A DNA stretch of 64,000 nucleotides from Apibacter raozihei (GCF_004014855.1 NZ_CP034930.1:248001-312000); one strand, 5' to 3'; counted from the stretch's first letter, positions 8,949 through 18,135 are shown. Numbers and translations: made by a program. Notes: generated by a model not told the origin, from the letters alone.

Positions 8949-10166
8949 ATGGAATTAGCAAGAATGCATCAAATGGAGGAAATAGCCCGAGAATACGGTG
9001 CGCCTCTCTATATATATGACAGTGCAGTAATTGAAGAACAATTTGCACGTTTGACCCGCGCTTTTCAGGGGGTAAAAGACGTTAAACTTAATTATGCCTG
9101 TAAAGCTAATACTAATATAAATATTATAAAATTTATACGCAATCTGGGTTCTGGATTAGATGCTGTTTCTATAAATGAAATAAAGCTTGGACTTAGAGCC
9201 GGTTTTTTGCCTCAGGAGATAATATTTACACCTAGTGGTGTTCATTTTAATGAAATTCGTGAAGCTGCAGAGCTGGGTGTTAAGATACATATTGATAATT
9301 TTCCTTTTCTCAGAAGATTTTCGGAGGAATTTCCGGATTATCCTATTGGTATTCGTATTAATCCGCATATAAAAGCAGGAGGTAATGAAAAAATATCTAC
9401 CGGACATGTAGACTCTAAATTTGGAATTTCTATAAACCAGGTGAATGATATTGTAGATTTAACCCGTAAAATTCCATTAAAAGTGGAAGGACTTCATGTG
9501 CATACCGGATCAGATATTTTAGATATCGATGTTTTTTTAGAGGGTGCTGAAGTATTGTTTGGTGCTGCGGAAAACTTCCCGTCACTTACTTACCTCGATT
9601 TTGGAAGCGGTTTTAAAGTTCCGTATAAAGAAGGAGATAAAGAAACTGATATTGTAACCCTAGGAAATAAATTAGGACTTCTTTTCAATCAGTTTGTTGA
9701 AAAATATAAAAAACCTTTACGCCTGATTTTTGAACCTGGAAAGTTTCTGGTTAGCCAATGCGGCCTTTTTGTTACAGAAGTAAATGTGGTAAAAGAAACT
9801 CCATACCGTAGATTTGCTTTTATAAACAGTGGCTTTAACCACCTTATACGCCCCATGTTTTATAATGCATTTCATCATATAGTAAATCTTTCTAATCCTG
9901 ATTCAAAAAATGAAAAAACATATGACGTGGTTGGCTATATTTGTGAAACAGATACTTTTGCATCAGATAGAAAAATAGCAGAAATTCATGAAGGTGATTA
10001 TCTATGTTTTGAAAATGCCGGAGCTTATTGTTTTTCCATGTCTTCAAATTATAACTCAAGGGTTCGTCCGGCAGAGGTTTTATTATTGAATGGTGCTCCT
10101 CACCTGATAAGAAGAAAAGAAAATTTTGAAGATTTATTGGAAACTACTGTTGAAATTTCTTTGTGA
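8949..10166 (+). CDS. lysA: Diaminopimelate decarboxylase
   Basis: PLP-dependent decarboxylation of meso-diaminopimelate to L-lysine, the last step of lysine synthesis. Lys52 in LNYACKANTN is the PLP lysine. The fold-III decarboxylase features follow in order: HVHTGSD near residue 180, the Gly-rich FGSGFKVPY phosphate loop, FEPGKFLV near 260, and the CETDTFASDR active-site loop near 332 (the usual C-E-S/T-x-D). The 405-aa length is normal for LysA rather than for the longer arginine or ornithine decarboxylases. Confidence 0.93.
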   Translation: MELARMHQMEEIAREYGAPLYIYDSAVIEEQFARLTRAFQGVKDVKLNYACKANTNINIIKFIRNLGSGLDAVSINEIKLGLRAGFLPQEIIFTPSGVHFNEIREAAELGVKIHIDNFPFLRRFSEEFPDYPIGIRINPHIKAGGNEKISTGHVDSKFGISINQVNDIVDLTRKIPLKVEGLHVHTGSDILDIDVFLEGAEVLFGAAENFPSLTYLDFGSGFKVPYKEGDKETDIVTLGNKLGLLFNQFVEKYKKPLRLIFEPGKFLVSQCGLFVTEVNVVKETPYRRFAFINSGFNHLIRPMFYNAFHHIVNLSNPDSKNEKTYDVVGYICETDTFASDRKIAEIHEGDYLCFENAGAYCFSMSSNYNSRVRPAEVLLLNGAPHLIRRKENFEDLLETTVEISL

Positions 10167-10170
10167 AAAA

Positions 10171-10201
10171 TTTGGAAAAATAAAAAAGGTTTGTATATTT
10201 G
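10171..10201 (+). promoter_or_regulatory. Promoter of tRNA-Ser
   Basis: TTTG at 10171-10174 and TATATTTG at 10194-10201 match both halves of the Bacteroidota sigma consensus with a 19-nt spacer. It lies just after the lysA stop and about 40 nt before the tRNA. Confidence 0.7.
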
Positions 10202-10219
10202 CAACCGCTAAACAGACCT

Positions 10220-10237
10220 CCTGATTTTAAAATCAGG
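10220..10237. promoter_or_regulatory. 18-bp perfect palindrome in the tRNA-Ser leader
   Basis: CCTGATTTTAAAATCAGG is fully self-complementary, sits between the promoter and the tRNA, and would form a hairpin in the 5' leader of the precursor. It could be a leftover lysA terminator or a processing structure. Confidence 0.4.
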
Positions 10238-10242
10238 ATTTT

Positions 10243-10327
10243 GGAGAAATGGCAGAGTGGTCGATTGCGGCAGTCTTGAAAACTGTTGACTGTAACAGGT
10301 CCGGGGGTTCGAATCCCTCTTTCTCCG
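10243..10327 (+). tRNA. tRNA-Ser (anticodon UGA)
   Basis: An 85-nt cloverleaf. Acceptor arm GGAGAAA (10243-10249) pairs with TTTCTCC (10320-10326), with discriminator G at 10327. The anticodon arm has loop CTTGAAA with anticodon TGA at 10277-10279. A long variable arm, as expected for serine tRNA, precedes the T arm with GGTTCGAATCC. CCA is not encoded (GCAAC follows). Reads UCA codons and, by wobble, UCG. Confidence 0.95.
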
Positions 10328-10330
10328 CAA

Positions 10331-10367
10331 CAAAAAAAGCCTTATCGAATTGATATGGCTTTTTTTG
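10331..10367 (+). terminator. Intrinsic terminator of tRNA-Ser
   Basis: An 11-bp stem (10331-10341 with 10357-10367) whose 3' arm ends in a run of seven T, 4 nt after the tRNA. Confidence 0.8.
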
Positions 10368-10436
10368 TTCATATTCTTAATTTTAACTATTTTTTTTTAA
10401 AGCATACCACCTAAGCTATCAGACTATTAATTAGTG

Positions 10437-10805
10437 CTAAACAGGACTTTTTTCTTTTGTATAGCTATAAGCCCATGCAATAAGAATAAATTGCAATGGA
10501 AGCCTTAGTATTGCAACTGGTAAATACGGATTATTTTGCTTATAAAAATCAATGGCCATTTGAATATTTGCCGGAAATACCGCAATTAATAATGCAACGG
10601 TTAACCAGGCTCCCAGCCTCCTCGTAGGTTTTAATAAAAGTAAAATACCGCAGATCATTTCACATATTCCACTTATTTCTACTAATTCTCTGTGATAAGG
10701 TAAATATGGCGGCATAATTTTCATGTATAAATCCGGTACTATGAAGTGATTAATTCCTGCCAACACATACATAACTCCCATTAGGTAATACAATAGTTTT
10801 TTCAT
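10437..10805 (-). CDS. DoxX-family membrane protein
   Basis: A 122-aa protein with four predicted transmembrane segments and the DoxX-like pattern: YLMGVMYVLAGINHFIVPD at the start, then PPYLPYHRELVEISGICEMICGILLL. DoxX-family proteins are four-helix membrane proteins linked in various bacteria to redox or thiosulfate metabolism. A specific function cannot be assigned here. It is a single gene with no close neighbours on its strand. Confidence 0.75.
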   Translation of the reverse strand: MKKLLYYLMGVMYVLAGINHFIVPDLYMKIMPPYLPYHRELVEISGICEMICGILLLLKPTRRLGAWLTVALLIAVFPANIQMAIDFYKQNNPYLPVAILRLPLQFILIAWAYSYTKEKSPV

Positions 10806-11174
10806 GTTAATTATAGATATTTAAATTTATATTAAAGGTACATTATAAATATATACAGAGCAGGAAATATATGCTCATATTTTTATTTTATTACCTCAAT
10901 ACTTTATGTACTCTTTTCAATAAAAATATTTTAATGAACTGCAACGTAAAAAATGTACGTATTTTACTAAGTGTTAAGATATATTCATAGCTGTAATATT
11001 AATTTCTTACTGATGTATTCTTTAATTTTTACGAACGCGCAATTAAGACGAATGAAAAAGTATACATGTTTATATTTTGTGTCATCTACAGTTCTAGCTA
11101 TATATCTATCTGTCTATCATTTTTTAAAATCACCTTTATTTTCAAATTCAGAGCATTTTGCTAACACTACGTTA
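10806..11174. other. Intergenic, no supported gene
   Basis: AT-rich. A 71-codon plus-strand frame from 10971 runs antisense into the HxlR gene, has no family features and is not supported. No hairpin terminator or repeat was recognised. Confidence 0.6.
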
Positions 11175-11510
11175 CTACAAACATAGAGTTCTGTTAACAG
11201 CCATAGCCCCCCACTGCTCTATAACTTTTAACACAGGCTCTAAACTTTTACCAAAATCCGTTAAGTGATAACTCACTTTTAGCGGAGCTTTATTTGTATG
11301 AACTGTTCTTACTATTAAACCGTCTGTTTCTAATTCTTTTAATTGTAAACTCAAAGTACGCTCCGTAATCGAAGGAATTTCTTTTCTAAGTTCATTGTAT
11401 CTTTTTTCTTTTGTAAGATGCATTAAAATAACTGCTTTCCATTTGCCTCCAATATACTTCATGGTAACACTTGTGTTGCAGGGATATTGATTGTTTTTAA
11501 TGATTTTCAT
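11175..11510 (-). CDS. HxlR-family winged-helix transcriptional regulator
   Basis: A 111-aa DNA-binding regulator of the HxlR/YodB/HypR type. It has the conserved N-terminal Cys (PCNTS, C11), the GGKWKAVILMHL helix, and the recognition-helix region SITERTLSLQLKELETDGLI (47-66), followed by a wing with VSYHLTDFGKSL. Family members often sense quinones or electrophiles through this cysteine and control adjacent oxidoreductases. Here it is divergent from a nitroreductase gene with promoters packed into 96 bp, so it probably controls that gene and itself. The inducer is unknown. Confidence 0.88.
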   Translation of the reverse strand: MKIIKNNQYPCNTSVTMKYIGGKWKAVILMHLTKEKRYNELRKEIPSITERTLSLQLKELETDGLIVRTVHTNKAPLKVSYHLTDFGKSLEPVLKVIEQWGAMAVNRTLCL

Positions 11511-11535
11511 TTTATACTATCTCTTTTGACCGTTA

Positions 11536-11586
11536 TTGCAAAGTTAAAATACTATACTTATGTTTGCAACTATAAAATTGATAGTT
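11536..11586. promoter_or_regulatory. Divergent promoters and candidate HxlR operator
   Basis: Two -7/-33 pairs are interlaced. On the plus strand TTG 11536-11538 and TATGTTTG 11559-11566 face the nitroreductase. On the minus strand TAACTTTG (11546-11539) and TTG (11569-11567) face the regulator. Both spacers are 20 nt. ACTAT half-sites lie at 11551-11555 and 11570-11574, with an inverted ATAGT at 11582-11586, inside or next to both promoters. This fits a repressor site that would block both genes. Confidence 0.6.
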
Positions 11587-11606
11587 TAATTTAATATTTA
11601 CAAAAC

Positions 11607-12209
11607 ATGGATTTTTTAACATTAGCACAAAAAAGATATTCTACTAAAAAGTATACTAAAACCAAAAAATTATCTGAAGAACAGTTAAATGAACTTAAAG
11701 AAATTTTGAGATTAAGCCCATCATCTATCAATAGCCAGCCATGGAATTTTATATTTATTGAAAATGACGCGGTTAAAGCAAGTCTGGCTGAAGCTTCCTT
11801 TTTTAATGAAAATAAAATTAAAGATGCCAGTCATCTGGTAGTATTTTGTGCAGAAGATAGTATTTCAAATTTCGAAGAACAAATTATTAATCATTTACCT
11901 GAAGGTTCACAGGCTTATTACAACCAGTTTATTAAAACAAGACCAGAACAGGAAATTAAAGCATGGATGCAGCACCAGGTATATATTTCATTAGGATATT
12001 TTTTAAGTGCATGTGCTGCTATGGGAATAGATTCTACTCCTATGGAGGGTATAGATGCTGTGAAATATGGCGAAATATTAAATCTAAAACATTTAAAACC
12101 TTTGTTTGCTGTTGCTATAGGATACAGGGATTCGGAGGATAGTAATCAGCCTTCCTTGCATCCTAAAACCAGACAAGAAAAAGATAAAATTATCACGGTA
12201 ATAAAGTAA
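11607..12209 (+). CDS. NfsB-like nitroreductase family oxidoreductase
   Basis: FMN-dependent NAD(P)H oxidoreductase, 200 aa. The N-terminal AQKRYSTKKYTKTKKL is the family's FMN-phosphate binding region, LRLSPSSINSQPWNFIFI supplies the dimer-interface FMN contacts, and GIDSTPMEGID matches the conserved segment before the C-terminal helix. Likely reduces nitroaromatics, quinones or similar compounds. It is divergent from the HxlR regulator, a common pairing for inducible electrophile defence. Confidence 0.88.
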   Translation: MDFLTLAQKRYSTKKYTKTKKLSEEQLNELKEILRLSPSSINSQPWNFIFIENDAVKASLAEASFFNENKIKDASHLVVFCAEDSISNFEEQIINHLPEGSQAYYNQFIKTRPEQEIKAWMQHQVYISLGYFLSACAAMGIDSTPMEGIDAVKYGEILNLKHLKPLFAVAIGYRDSEDSNQPSLHPKTRQEKDKIITVIK

Positions 12210-12330
12210 ATAAATTCTAATAAAATTTGCCTGAAAGCTACTTATCAGTAACTAATCCGATACCTGTTTTCAGGCAAAATTTATACTTATATTTTATACT
12301 ATTATCATTTCTTTAAGGTGACCATCTTTT

Positions 12331-12957
12331 TCAATAAGAACCATTCCTGTTAATTCCGAAACAATAATTACCTGCTTTCCAATCAGTAGTTTCATGGGAT
12401 GTCTTAGTTGTAAAATAATATTTCAAATTATCTTTTTCGGATAATATTTCAATACCTTCTTTATTTTTGGAAAACCGAATCTCGAATCCATTTTCTTTAA
12501 GTTTGTTGATAAGAAACTCTATAGTTCTTTCGAGCGAAAACGATATACTTTTTCTAACATCCAAACTGATATAATCTGGCAGGCTAAAATTAATTACATC
12601 TGTTAATTCCTCGTTGATAAAATTATACCTTTCTGCATCACAATATTTTTGTTTAAACTGTTTCCAACGTGAGTCATAATTTTTTTTATAATTATGAAAT
12701 GAACAACCTAAAAAATATAGATTTTCATTATTACATTTTTTGTATTCCGATAAAAAACTTAAATTAATTTTACTATGATACCTCTTTTTTACTTCTTCCG
12801 TATATTGGGGAAATACCCTAAGCTTATCTGACTTCTCTGAATTCCCCCCACTGTTATTGTCAAAATTTGCTTTAATTTCTTTGGATTTATCTTGCTGTTC
12901 AAGTAGACTCAGTTCTTGTTCTAATTTATACGTTTCGAAAAGTTCTTTAGGTATCAT
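12331..12957 (-). CDS. Hypothetical protein, 208 aa
   Basis: No family recognised. The first 55 residues are Glu/Lys/Gln rich and probably helical and disordered. The middle contains FLGCSFHNYKKNYDSRWKQFKQKYC, and the end is a mixed alpha/beta segment rich in charged residues. No signal peptide or transmembrane segment. AT-rich codon use and isolation between convergent or empty stretches suggest an accessory gene, but nothing shows its job. Confidence 0.6.
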   Translation of the reverse strand: MIPKELFETYKLEQELSLLEQQDKSKEIKANFDNNSGGNSEKSDKLRVFPQYTEEVKKRYHSKINLSFLSEYKKCNNENLYFLGCSFHNYKKNYDSRWKQFKQKYCDAERYNFINEELTDVINFSLPDYISLDVRKSISFSLERTIEFLINKLKENGFEIRFSKNKEGIEILSEKDNLKYYFTTKTSHETTDWKAGNYCFGINRNGSY

Positions 12958-13499
12958 AGGGCTTACATGCAGTTTATATTCAATTTATCCATCTGTAGCG
13001 TTACTCTTTTTTACACATAACTTATAACAGACAGATTAAATTCAGTACTAACTTTAGGTTTATCTCACATAAAAATAAATGTAGTTTTTTCATTCATATA
13101 CGTATGCAATTATATAGAATTACATATACATTTATTAATAATTTTTTATCAAGTTCAGGATGTTTTAGTTTTTTTTTAAATATTTATTTTATGTTGTATT
13201 ATAATTCTTGGACCTATAAAAACCTTTTTAAATAAAGAGTTATACAAAAAAGAATTAACCATTTTTACATTTGTTTATAAACCATTTTAATAATAATTCC
13301 AAAATAGATTATTATATCATAAAGATATAAATAAATAAATATATAGCCAAATATTAATTATATTTATTTGTATTTATATTTATAAATTAGTTAAATTATA
13401 TGCTGAAATGTAACATTACAGACGTTCCAACATACTTTAAATTTTAGTATAATTGAAAAAAAGTTTAGGTATATTTGTTCCTTATTAAGTCTCTGCATT
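12958..13499. other. Intergenic AT-rich stretch, no gene seen
   Basis: About 540 bp, very AT-rich, with only short antisense frames. No clear terminator, tRNA or repeat. It presumably contains the promoters of the flanking genes, but I could not place them with confidence. Confidence 0.6.
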
Positions 13500-14366
13500 A
13501 TGGCAACATTACAAAACGATATTCTTACTTTACAAATAAATTCTCTGGGAGCTGAGCTTTGCAGTATAAAACACAATGATAATGATAAGGAATATATCTG
13601 GCAGGCTCATCCTGAGTTTTGGAAAAGACATTCTCCTGTTTTATTCCCTATTGTCGGCAGTTTATGGAATGGAAAATATATGAATGACGGTGAGGAATAC
13701 AGCATGGGACAGCACGGCTTTGCCCGTGATATGGTTTTTGATTTACTCTCTGGCTCTTCTCAGGAAATTAGCTACCAGCTGGAAAGCAACGAGGAGACAC
13801 TTTCTAAATATCCTTTTCCGTTTAAACTTATTATAAGTTACGGGCTTGAACAAAATTTTGTACATGTGAACTGGGAAGTAGAGAATACAGGTAATAAGGT
13901 TATGCATTTTCAGATAGGTGCACATCCGGCTTTTAACCTGATTGACACAACTGAGATGAGTAAGGGGTATTTAGGTTTTTCTGAAAAGGAACTTCAGTAC
14001 ATGCTTATTAAAGAAAAAGGCTGTATAGATGTTTCTGAACATTATGTATTATCGCTAAACGAAGGTTTGCTTCCTATAACCTCTACTTTGTTTGACCGTG
14101 ATGCGCTTATTTTTGAAAAACAAGGAATCTCTCGTGTTGATTTGCTCAGCTCTGATAAAAAACCCTATGTACGCGTGCATTTTGAGTCTCCACTGGCTGG
14201 AATATGGTCTCCGGCAGGTAAAAACGTTCCGTTTGTTTGTATTGAGCCCTGGTATGGCCGTTGTGACCGAGTAAATTATTCCGGAGAATTTAAAGACCGC
14301 GACTGGATGAACCATCTAAATCCGAATGAAATTTTTAAAGCTAAGTATTCTATCGAGATAATATAA
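13500..14366 (+). CDS. Aldose 1-epimerase family protein (LacX/YeaD-like)
   Basis: Galactose-mutarotase-like beta-sandwich protein, 288 aa, expected to interconvert anomers of an aldose or hexose-6-phosphate. Visible conserved pieces are EYIWQAHPEFWKRHSPVLFPIVG near residue 30, GQHGFARD near 72 (first catalytic His), FQIGAHPAFNL near 139 (second His), and CIEPWYGRCD near the end with the catalytic Glu. The start is the ATG at 13500. It stands alone, so the sugar substrate is not indicated. Confidence 0.85.
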   Translation: MATLQNDILTLQINSLGAELCSIKHNDNDKEYIWQAHPEFWKRHSPVLFPIVGSLWNGKYMNDGEEYSMGQHGFARDMVFDLLSGSSQEISYQLESNEETLSKYPFPFKLIISYGLEQNFVHVNWEVENTGNKVMHFQIGAHPAFNLIDTTEMSKGYLGFSEKELQYMLIKEKGCIDVSEHYVLSLNEGLLPITSTLFDRDALIFEKQGISRVDLLSSDKKPYVRVHFESPLAGIWSPAGKNVPFVCIEPWYGRCDRVNYSGEFKDRDWMNHLNPNEIFKAKYSIEII

Positions 14367-14386
14367 ATTAGAGAATAAGTAATATT

Positions 14387-14746
14387 TTAAGACAAATAAA
14401 ACTTTTTATGTTTATGATGCAGTCTAAAGCTTATTATTGAGCAGGTAAAAACAATGGCGAACAAAACTGCAAATATAGTTTCACAAATGTTAAGTCCATC
14501 ATCTACAGGCGAAAAACCAAAAATTTTATTTAATTTTTCAATTTGAAGAATTATAATTAAATTAAAACTTATAGGTTGTGCTACAATATACATTATACCT
14601 CCAGATATCAGTATTTGCTTTACATTAAGTTTTAATTTTTTTTCATTAAAGTATATTAGGATAAGGAATGCTAAACACATGCCTATAATATATGATAAGG
14701 GCAAAGCTATGATAAAGAATATGAATAAACGTAATCCTAAAAACAT
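14387..14746 (-). CDS. Hypothetical membrane protein, 119 aa
   Basis: No family recognised. Three hydrophobic segments (about 5-33, 45-65, 87-107) suggest an integral membrane protein with a basic C-terminal tail (RLHHKHKK). It is convergent with the epimerase gene. Function unknown. Confidence 0.55.
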   Translation of the reverse strand: MFLGLRLFIFFIIALPLSYIIGMCLAFLILIYFNEKKLKLNVKQILISGGIMYIVAQPISFNLIIILQIEKLNKIFGFSPVDDGLNICETIFAVLFAIVFTCSIISFRLHHKHKKFYLS

Positions 14747-14866
14747 AGTTTTGGTTTTAAATAAGTTATTGCTGTTTTATTATTGTATGTAAAAAATTCA
14801 CCCATTTTTTTGCTTCTTTAAAATTTAAGTTACAATCAAAAATTAATTCTAGCTATACAATTTACT

Positions 14867-15633
14867 CTATTTTCTATCAAAGGGTATTACCTTTTGTGCT
14901 AACAAGCGAGCTTTTAGCTCATCGGCATAATAGTGTGCAAACTTTTCTTTTTCAATAACTGGTATTTTAAAATATGCTTCAAAGCACCTTTCCCAAAGCT
15001 CATTCTCTTCGTCTTCAAGAGCTGTTTTTTCTACTACATTTAAATAATGTACATAGTGCCCTATTTCATGAAGCAAGGTTCTATAAAGTTGCGTGTTTTA
15101 ACATATTCCAATTCATAGTCTGCAAGGTAGTATTTTCCATTATCAATAATCTTATGACCGTCTTGTTGTAACCTGCTTATTTCTTTTTGATCTTCAATCG
15201 AAAGTTTCTTCTTCCATTTAAACTTCTTTTCATAATCAATTGCATCTAATATAATTGCAGGATAATATTCATTCTCATAATCATATGAATAAATTAATCT
15301 ACCCCATACGGGCGATAAAATTTCCTCTTTTCTTTTAGGTTGACGAAAAATCACATATTTAAGCTCTCCTAAATCCTGAGGTGGAATTTCATTTAGTAAA
15401 GTTACAACATCATTTACTGTACAAGCGTGTTCTGATGTTTTACGTGTTTCCTCTACTATAAAAACAAACTCATTACCTTTAATGTTTTTATGTATTTTTT
15501 TATGATTCCCTATTCGCTCATAAAATGATTTTCTTGCTAGAACCGTAGATCCTGGTATAACTAATTTATTGTTTTGTCCAGATCCTTGTTTAGCTGTTCC
15601 AATATTTCTATTTCTTCGTGTAGGATTATACAT
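14867..15633 (-). pseudogene. HEIGH zinc metallopeptidase-like protein, frameshifted
   Basis: Two overlapping minus-strand frames are one broken gene. The first (15061-15633, 190 codons) ends shortly after KTRNF. The second continues as YRTLLHEIGHYVHYL and runs to 14867. Restoring one base near 15090-15095 joins them into a protein of about 256 aa with an intact HExxH zinc motif. The motif style (TLLHEIGHYVHYL) resembles minimal metallopeptidases such as ImmA/IrrE-like or phage-type gene products. It follows the XRE gene by 17 nt, the usual order for repressor/peptidase pairs. Whether the lesion is real or a sequencing error cannot be told here. Confidence 0.7.
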
Positions 15634-15650
15634 ATTTAATCAGAAAAATT

Positions 15651-16301
15651 CTACCCTCTACCTTTCAGAACCTCTTCCAAAAGTCTAACTTTTTCCTTTT
15701 CTGTTTCCAAGAGCTTCTCATATAGTTCTACAATTTTATCTACTGTATTGAAAGTAGGATAATTTTGATTGGCTACAGCATTATCTTTAAAATCCGTAAA
15801 TGTATTTGCAACAATATTTACCGTTGTTCCTTGTTCCAGTTCAGTAATCGCTTCTACCGGAATATCTAACGCCTTAGCAATTTTTTCGAGAATCTCCACA
15901 TCCAGCTTTTCTTTCTTTTCAAGCTCTAAATACTCTTGTTTATTAATTCCTAATTTTAGTGCAATTTCAGATACTGGTATATTTAGATGTTCTCTAATTG
16001 ATTTTATTACTTTTCCTTGTAAACCCTTTTCATTATCGACAATAAAATTTTTTATAAATTCATGTTTTATATCTACCATTTTTTTATTGTTTAAATTTTC
16101 AATAACTTCTATAGGTACTTGAAGAATATCTGCGATTTTTATTAGAGTTTTTTTATTATCAAATTCTTTACGTTCAATTTCTGATATTGACTGTTGTGTT
16201 ATATCTAACTCTATAGCTAAGAACTCTTGTTTATAACCTAAGAGCTCTCGAATACGTTTAATATTTCTTCCATGATGTATATTTAAATCCGGTTTAATCA
16301 T
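15651..16301 (-). CDS. XRE-family regulator with two HTH domains and coiled-coil tail
   Basis: A 216-aa protein. HTH 1 spans about residues 13-66 (RNIKRIRELLGYKQEFLAIE, then TQQSISEIERKEF). HTH 2 spans about 97-150 (VIKSIREHLNIPVSEIALKL, then INKQEYLELEKKEKLDVEIL). Residues 185-216 are a Glu/Lys-rich helix likely to be a coiled coil for oligomerisation. It lies just upstream of the HEIGH peptidase gene. In known pairs (ImmR/ImmA-like) the peptidase cleaves the repressor; whether that applies here is inference. Confidence 0.8.
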   Translation of the reverse strand: MIKPDLNIHHGRNIKRIRELLGYKQEFLAIELDITQQSISEIERKEFDNKKTLIKIADILQVPIEVIENLNNKKMVDIKHEFIKNFIVDNEKGLQGKVIKSIREHLNIPVSEIALKLGINKQEYLELEKKEKLDVEILEKIAKALDIPVEAITELEQGTTVNIVANTFTDFKDNAVANQNYPTFNTVDKIVELYEKLLETEKEKVRLLEEVLKGRG

Positions 16302-16901
16302 CTTTACAAATTTAAAATTTATTTATCAATAAGATAAAATTAAACTACAATATGCTACCTGTTTTATACAAGTTATTTAGAGTTAAGAATAAGACCGAGA
16401 AAATATATTTATTGAAAAACTACAACATAATGTTTTGACTTAAAAATTAGATTCCTTTGGAGAAATAAGAAAATGAGCTATGAACTGATATTTTCTATCT
16501 ATTAGTAATGAACAAAACCTACGCACTCATCTAATTTGAGTTTTTTGAAAGATCATTAAGTTAGATAATATATCTTATAATCTGAAATTAAATTGTGGTA
16601 TTAACTATTTATATCCTGTTTTGCTTGCCTAAATATTAGAATGAGCAAATATTCCTTAATTGACATAAGCTATTTATATATAAACAAAATATTTATTATT
16701 GAACTAATTAATGCACGCTTTTTGGCATAATAAAAGTATATAACACTAAAAGATTTTTTTTGAATTTATTATAACTAATTTAATGTTTTAAATTAACGCT
16801 AAACTTATTGAAGAAAGCTGTCTAATACACAGCTTTTTTTTATATATCATTTCCTTTTAAATACATTTAAAAAAATATAGCTCCATTTTTTTTCACCTAG
16901 T
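16302..16901. other. Gene-free region ending in hairpin repeat A
   Basis: AT-rich, with no supported open frame. Its right part carries the first copy of a repeat of about 130 bp (16711-16843) ending in a terminator. It also holds the upstream region of the XRE gene. Confidence 0.6.
16711..16843 (+). repeat. Hairpin repeat A (about 130 bp), possible small RNA
   Basis: Begins with GCTTTTTGGCAT-like sequence, contains a CTAAAAGATTTTTTT stretch and ends in an intrinsic terminator: AAAGCTGT (16814-16821) pairs with ACAGCTTT (16829-16836), followed by T. Copy B at 17477 is clearly related along its whole length. No reading frame is conserved between the copies, so a non-coding transcript or a mobile-element remnant is more likely than a gene. 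Confidence 0.6.
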
Positions 16902-17153
16902 TTATAAAAGCAAAATAAATAGTCCTATTACTATAATTAAAAATTCTAGTAAATAAAATGCATAGGTATTATTTACTAAGAACCTGACTACAACATCAAG
17001 CAATAAAACAAACAATGCCATTGCCAGTAGTGTCGAAAATCGTAAAAATTGAATAAAATATGGACTTGCTGAATTTGTTAAAGTAAATCCCATCCATACA
17101 AATACAACTGAGAATATGTTAAGTGGCGATATTTTGTATTTTTTGATTTCCAT
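16902..17153 (-). CDS. Small hydrophobic membrane protein, 83 aa
   Basis: Three hydrophobic stretches (about 13-27, 38-55, 65-83) make it almost wholly membrane-embedded. No family recognised. It lies between repeats A and B. The frame is plausible (ATG start, no overlap), but it could still be a chance frame in AT-rich DNA. Confidence 0.45.
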   Translation of the reverse strand: MEIKKYKISPLNIFSVVFVWMGFTLTNSASPYFIQFLRFSTLLAMALFVLLLDVVVRFLVNNTYAFYLLEFLIIVIGLFILLL

Positions 17154-17476
17154 AGGTAATTAGTATTAGTTAGCGTTTAAAAAAATATAATAATAAAATT
17201 TATGTAACACCTTTTTATACAGGTAAATTGTATGGTGTTTAACATAATTTGACATCTATATCTGGCATTATCTCTCTTTTTGTTTTTGTGCACATGAGGC
17301 CACAGAGATAAATTTAGACAGCTAAAGGTAATTAATTACTAAATATAAGAAAAATTATTTATATAATTAGGATACATGAATAAAATTATATAGTAATTAG
17401 AGATTTATATTTTTTCTTAATTATCAATATAATCTATTTACCGATATACAAATTTTATTTTATACTATTTAGTTGA

Positions 17477-17605
17477 GCATGCTTTTTGGCATATTAGTTA
17501 ATAGAAACGCTAAAAGATTTTTTTATAGAATCAAATTATTATAATTACAATTAACACTAAAACTTATTGAGGAAAGCTGTCTAACCCGCAGCTTTTTTTA
17601 TTTTA
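17477..17605 (+). repeat. Hairpin repeat B, paralogue of repeat A
   Basis: Shares with repeat A the GCTTTTTGGCAT start, the CTAAAAGATTTTTTT middle and the CTTATTGA-G-GAAAGCTGTCTAA end. The terminator stem is AAAGCTG (17573-17579) with CAGCTTT (17589-17595). Stem bases are kept while the loop differs, which is what a selected terminator would show. Confidence 0.6.
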
Positions 17606-17791
17606 TCTTATTTTAATTGATCTGCGCAATATTTCCCAAATAAAATCATTTTTTACAAATCGTTATAATACAAGCTGTTATACTCAAACCTAAACCTATG
17701 TAGGAATAAACCAAAGAGTTAGTTTCAATGATTTTTTTATACTTTTAATTTAAAATTAACAAAATATTGTGCGATTTATCAGATAAATTTA

Positions 17792-17907
17792 TTATTTTTG
17801 TTTTCATATACAAATACATTTAATTAAAGCGCTCTTTATAAGGTTAATAAATTAATAATAAATACAGTTAAATCCTGCTTTTTTTAAACAGGATTTAACT
17901 TTTTTTA
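17792..17907 (+). ncRNA. Candidate small RNA with strong terminator
   Basis: TATTTTTG at about 17792-17799 is a good -7 box, with a TTG 23 nt upstream. A 12-bp perfect stem (17866-17877 with 17889-17900) followed by TTTTTTT ends the unit. A transcript of about 100 nt without a frame is implied. Expression is not shown by the sequence. Confidence 0.35.
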
Positions 17908-17992
17908 ACAATCAGCACCTCTTCATTAATCTCTTTTGCATTTGTCTGTTTACTATATCAATTCGAGTTATATTTAAATATATAAATATTAT

Positions 17993-18135
17993 TATATTTG
18001 GTCAAATCAGTATACTTTTTGATAATTATTATATAAGAAATTACAAAGATATTTTCACACTTTTTTATAGTAATTTAATTTTTATTTGCACTAACAAATT
18101 AGAGAAAGCTGTTAATTTTTAACAGCTTTTTTATT
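17993..18135 (+). ncRNA. Candidate small RNA, terminator related to repeats A and B
   Basis: TATATTTG at 17993-18000 matches the -7 consensus. About 100 nt downstream, GCACTAACAAATTAGAG leads into AAAGCTGTTAATTTTTAACAGCTTTTTT, a perfect hairpin with the same AAAGCTGT stem as repeats A and B. No coding frame between them. Confidence 0.35.

Noticed and set aside
10971..11186. 71-codon plus-strand frame before the HxlR gene
   Set aside because: It overlaps the 3' end of the HxlR gene, resembles nothing and has the composition of AT-rich intergenic DNA.
13391..13576. 61-codon minus-strand frame over the start of the epimerase gene
   Set aside because: Antisense to the well-supported epimerase and without any recognisable feature.
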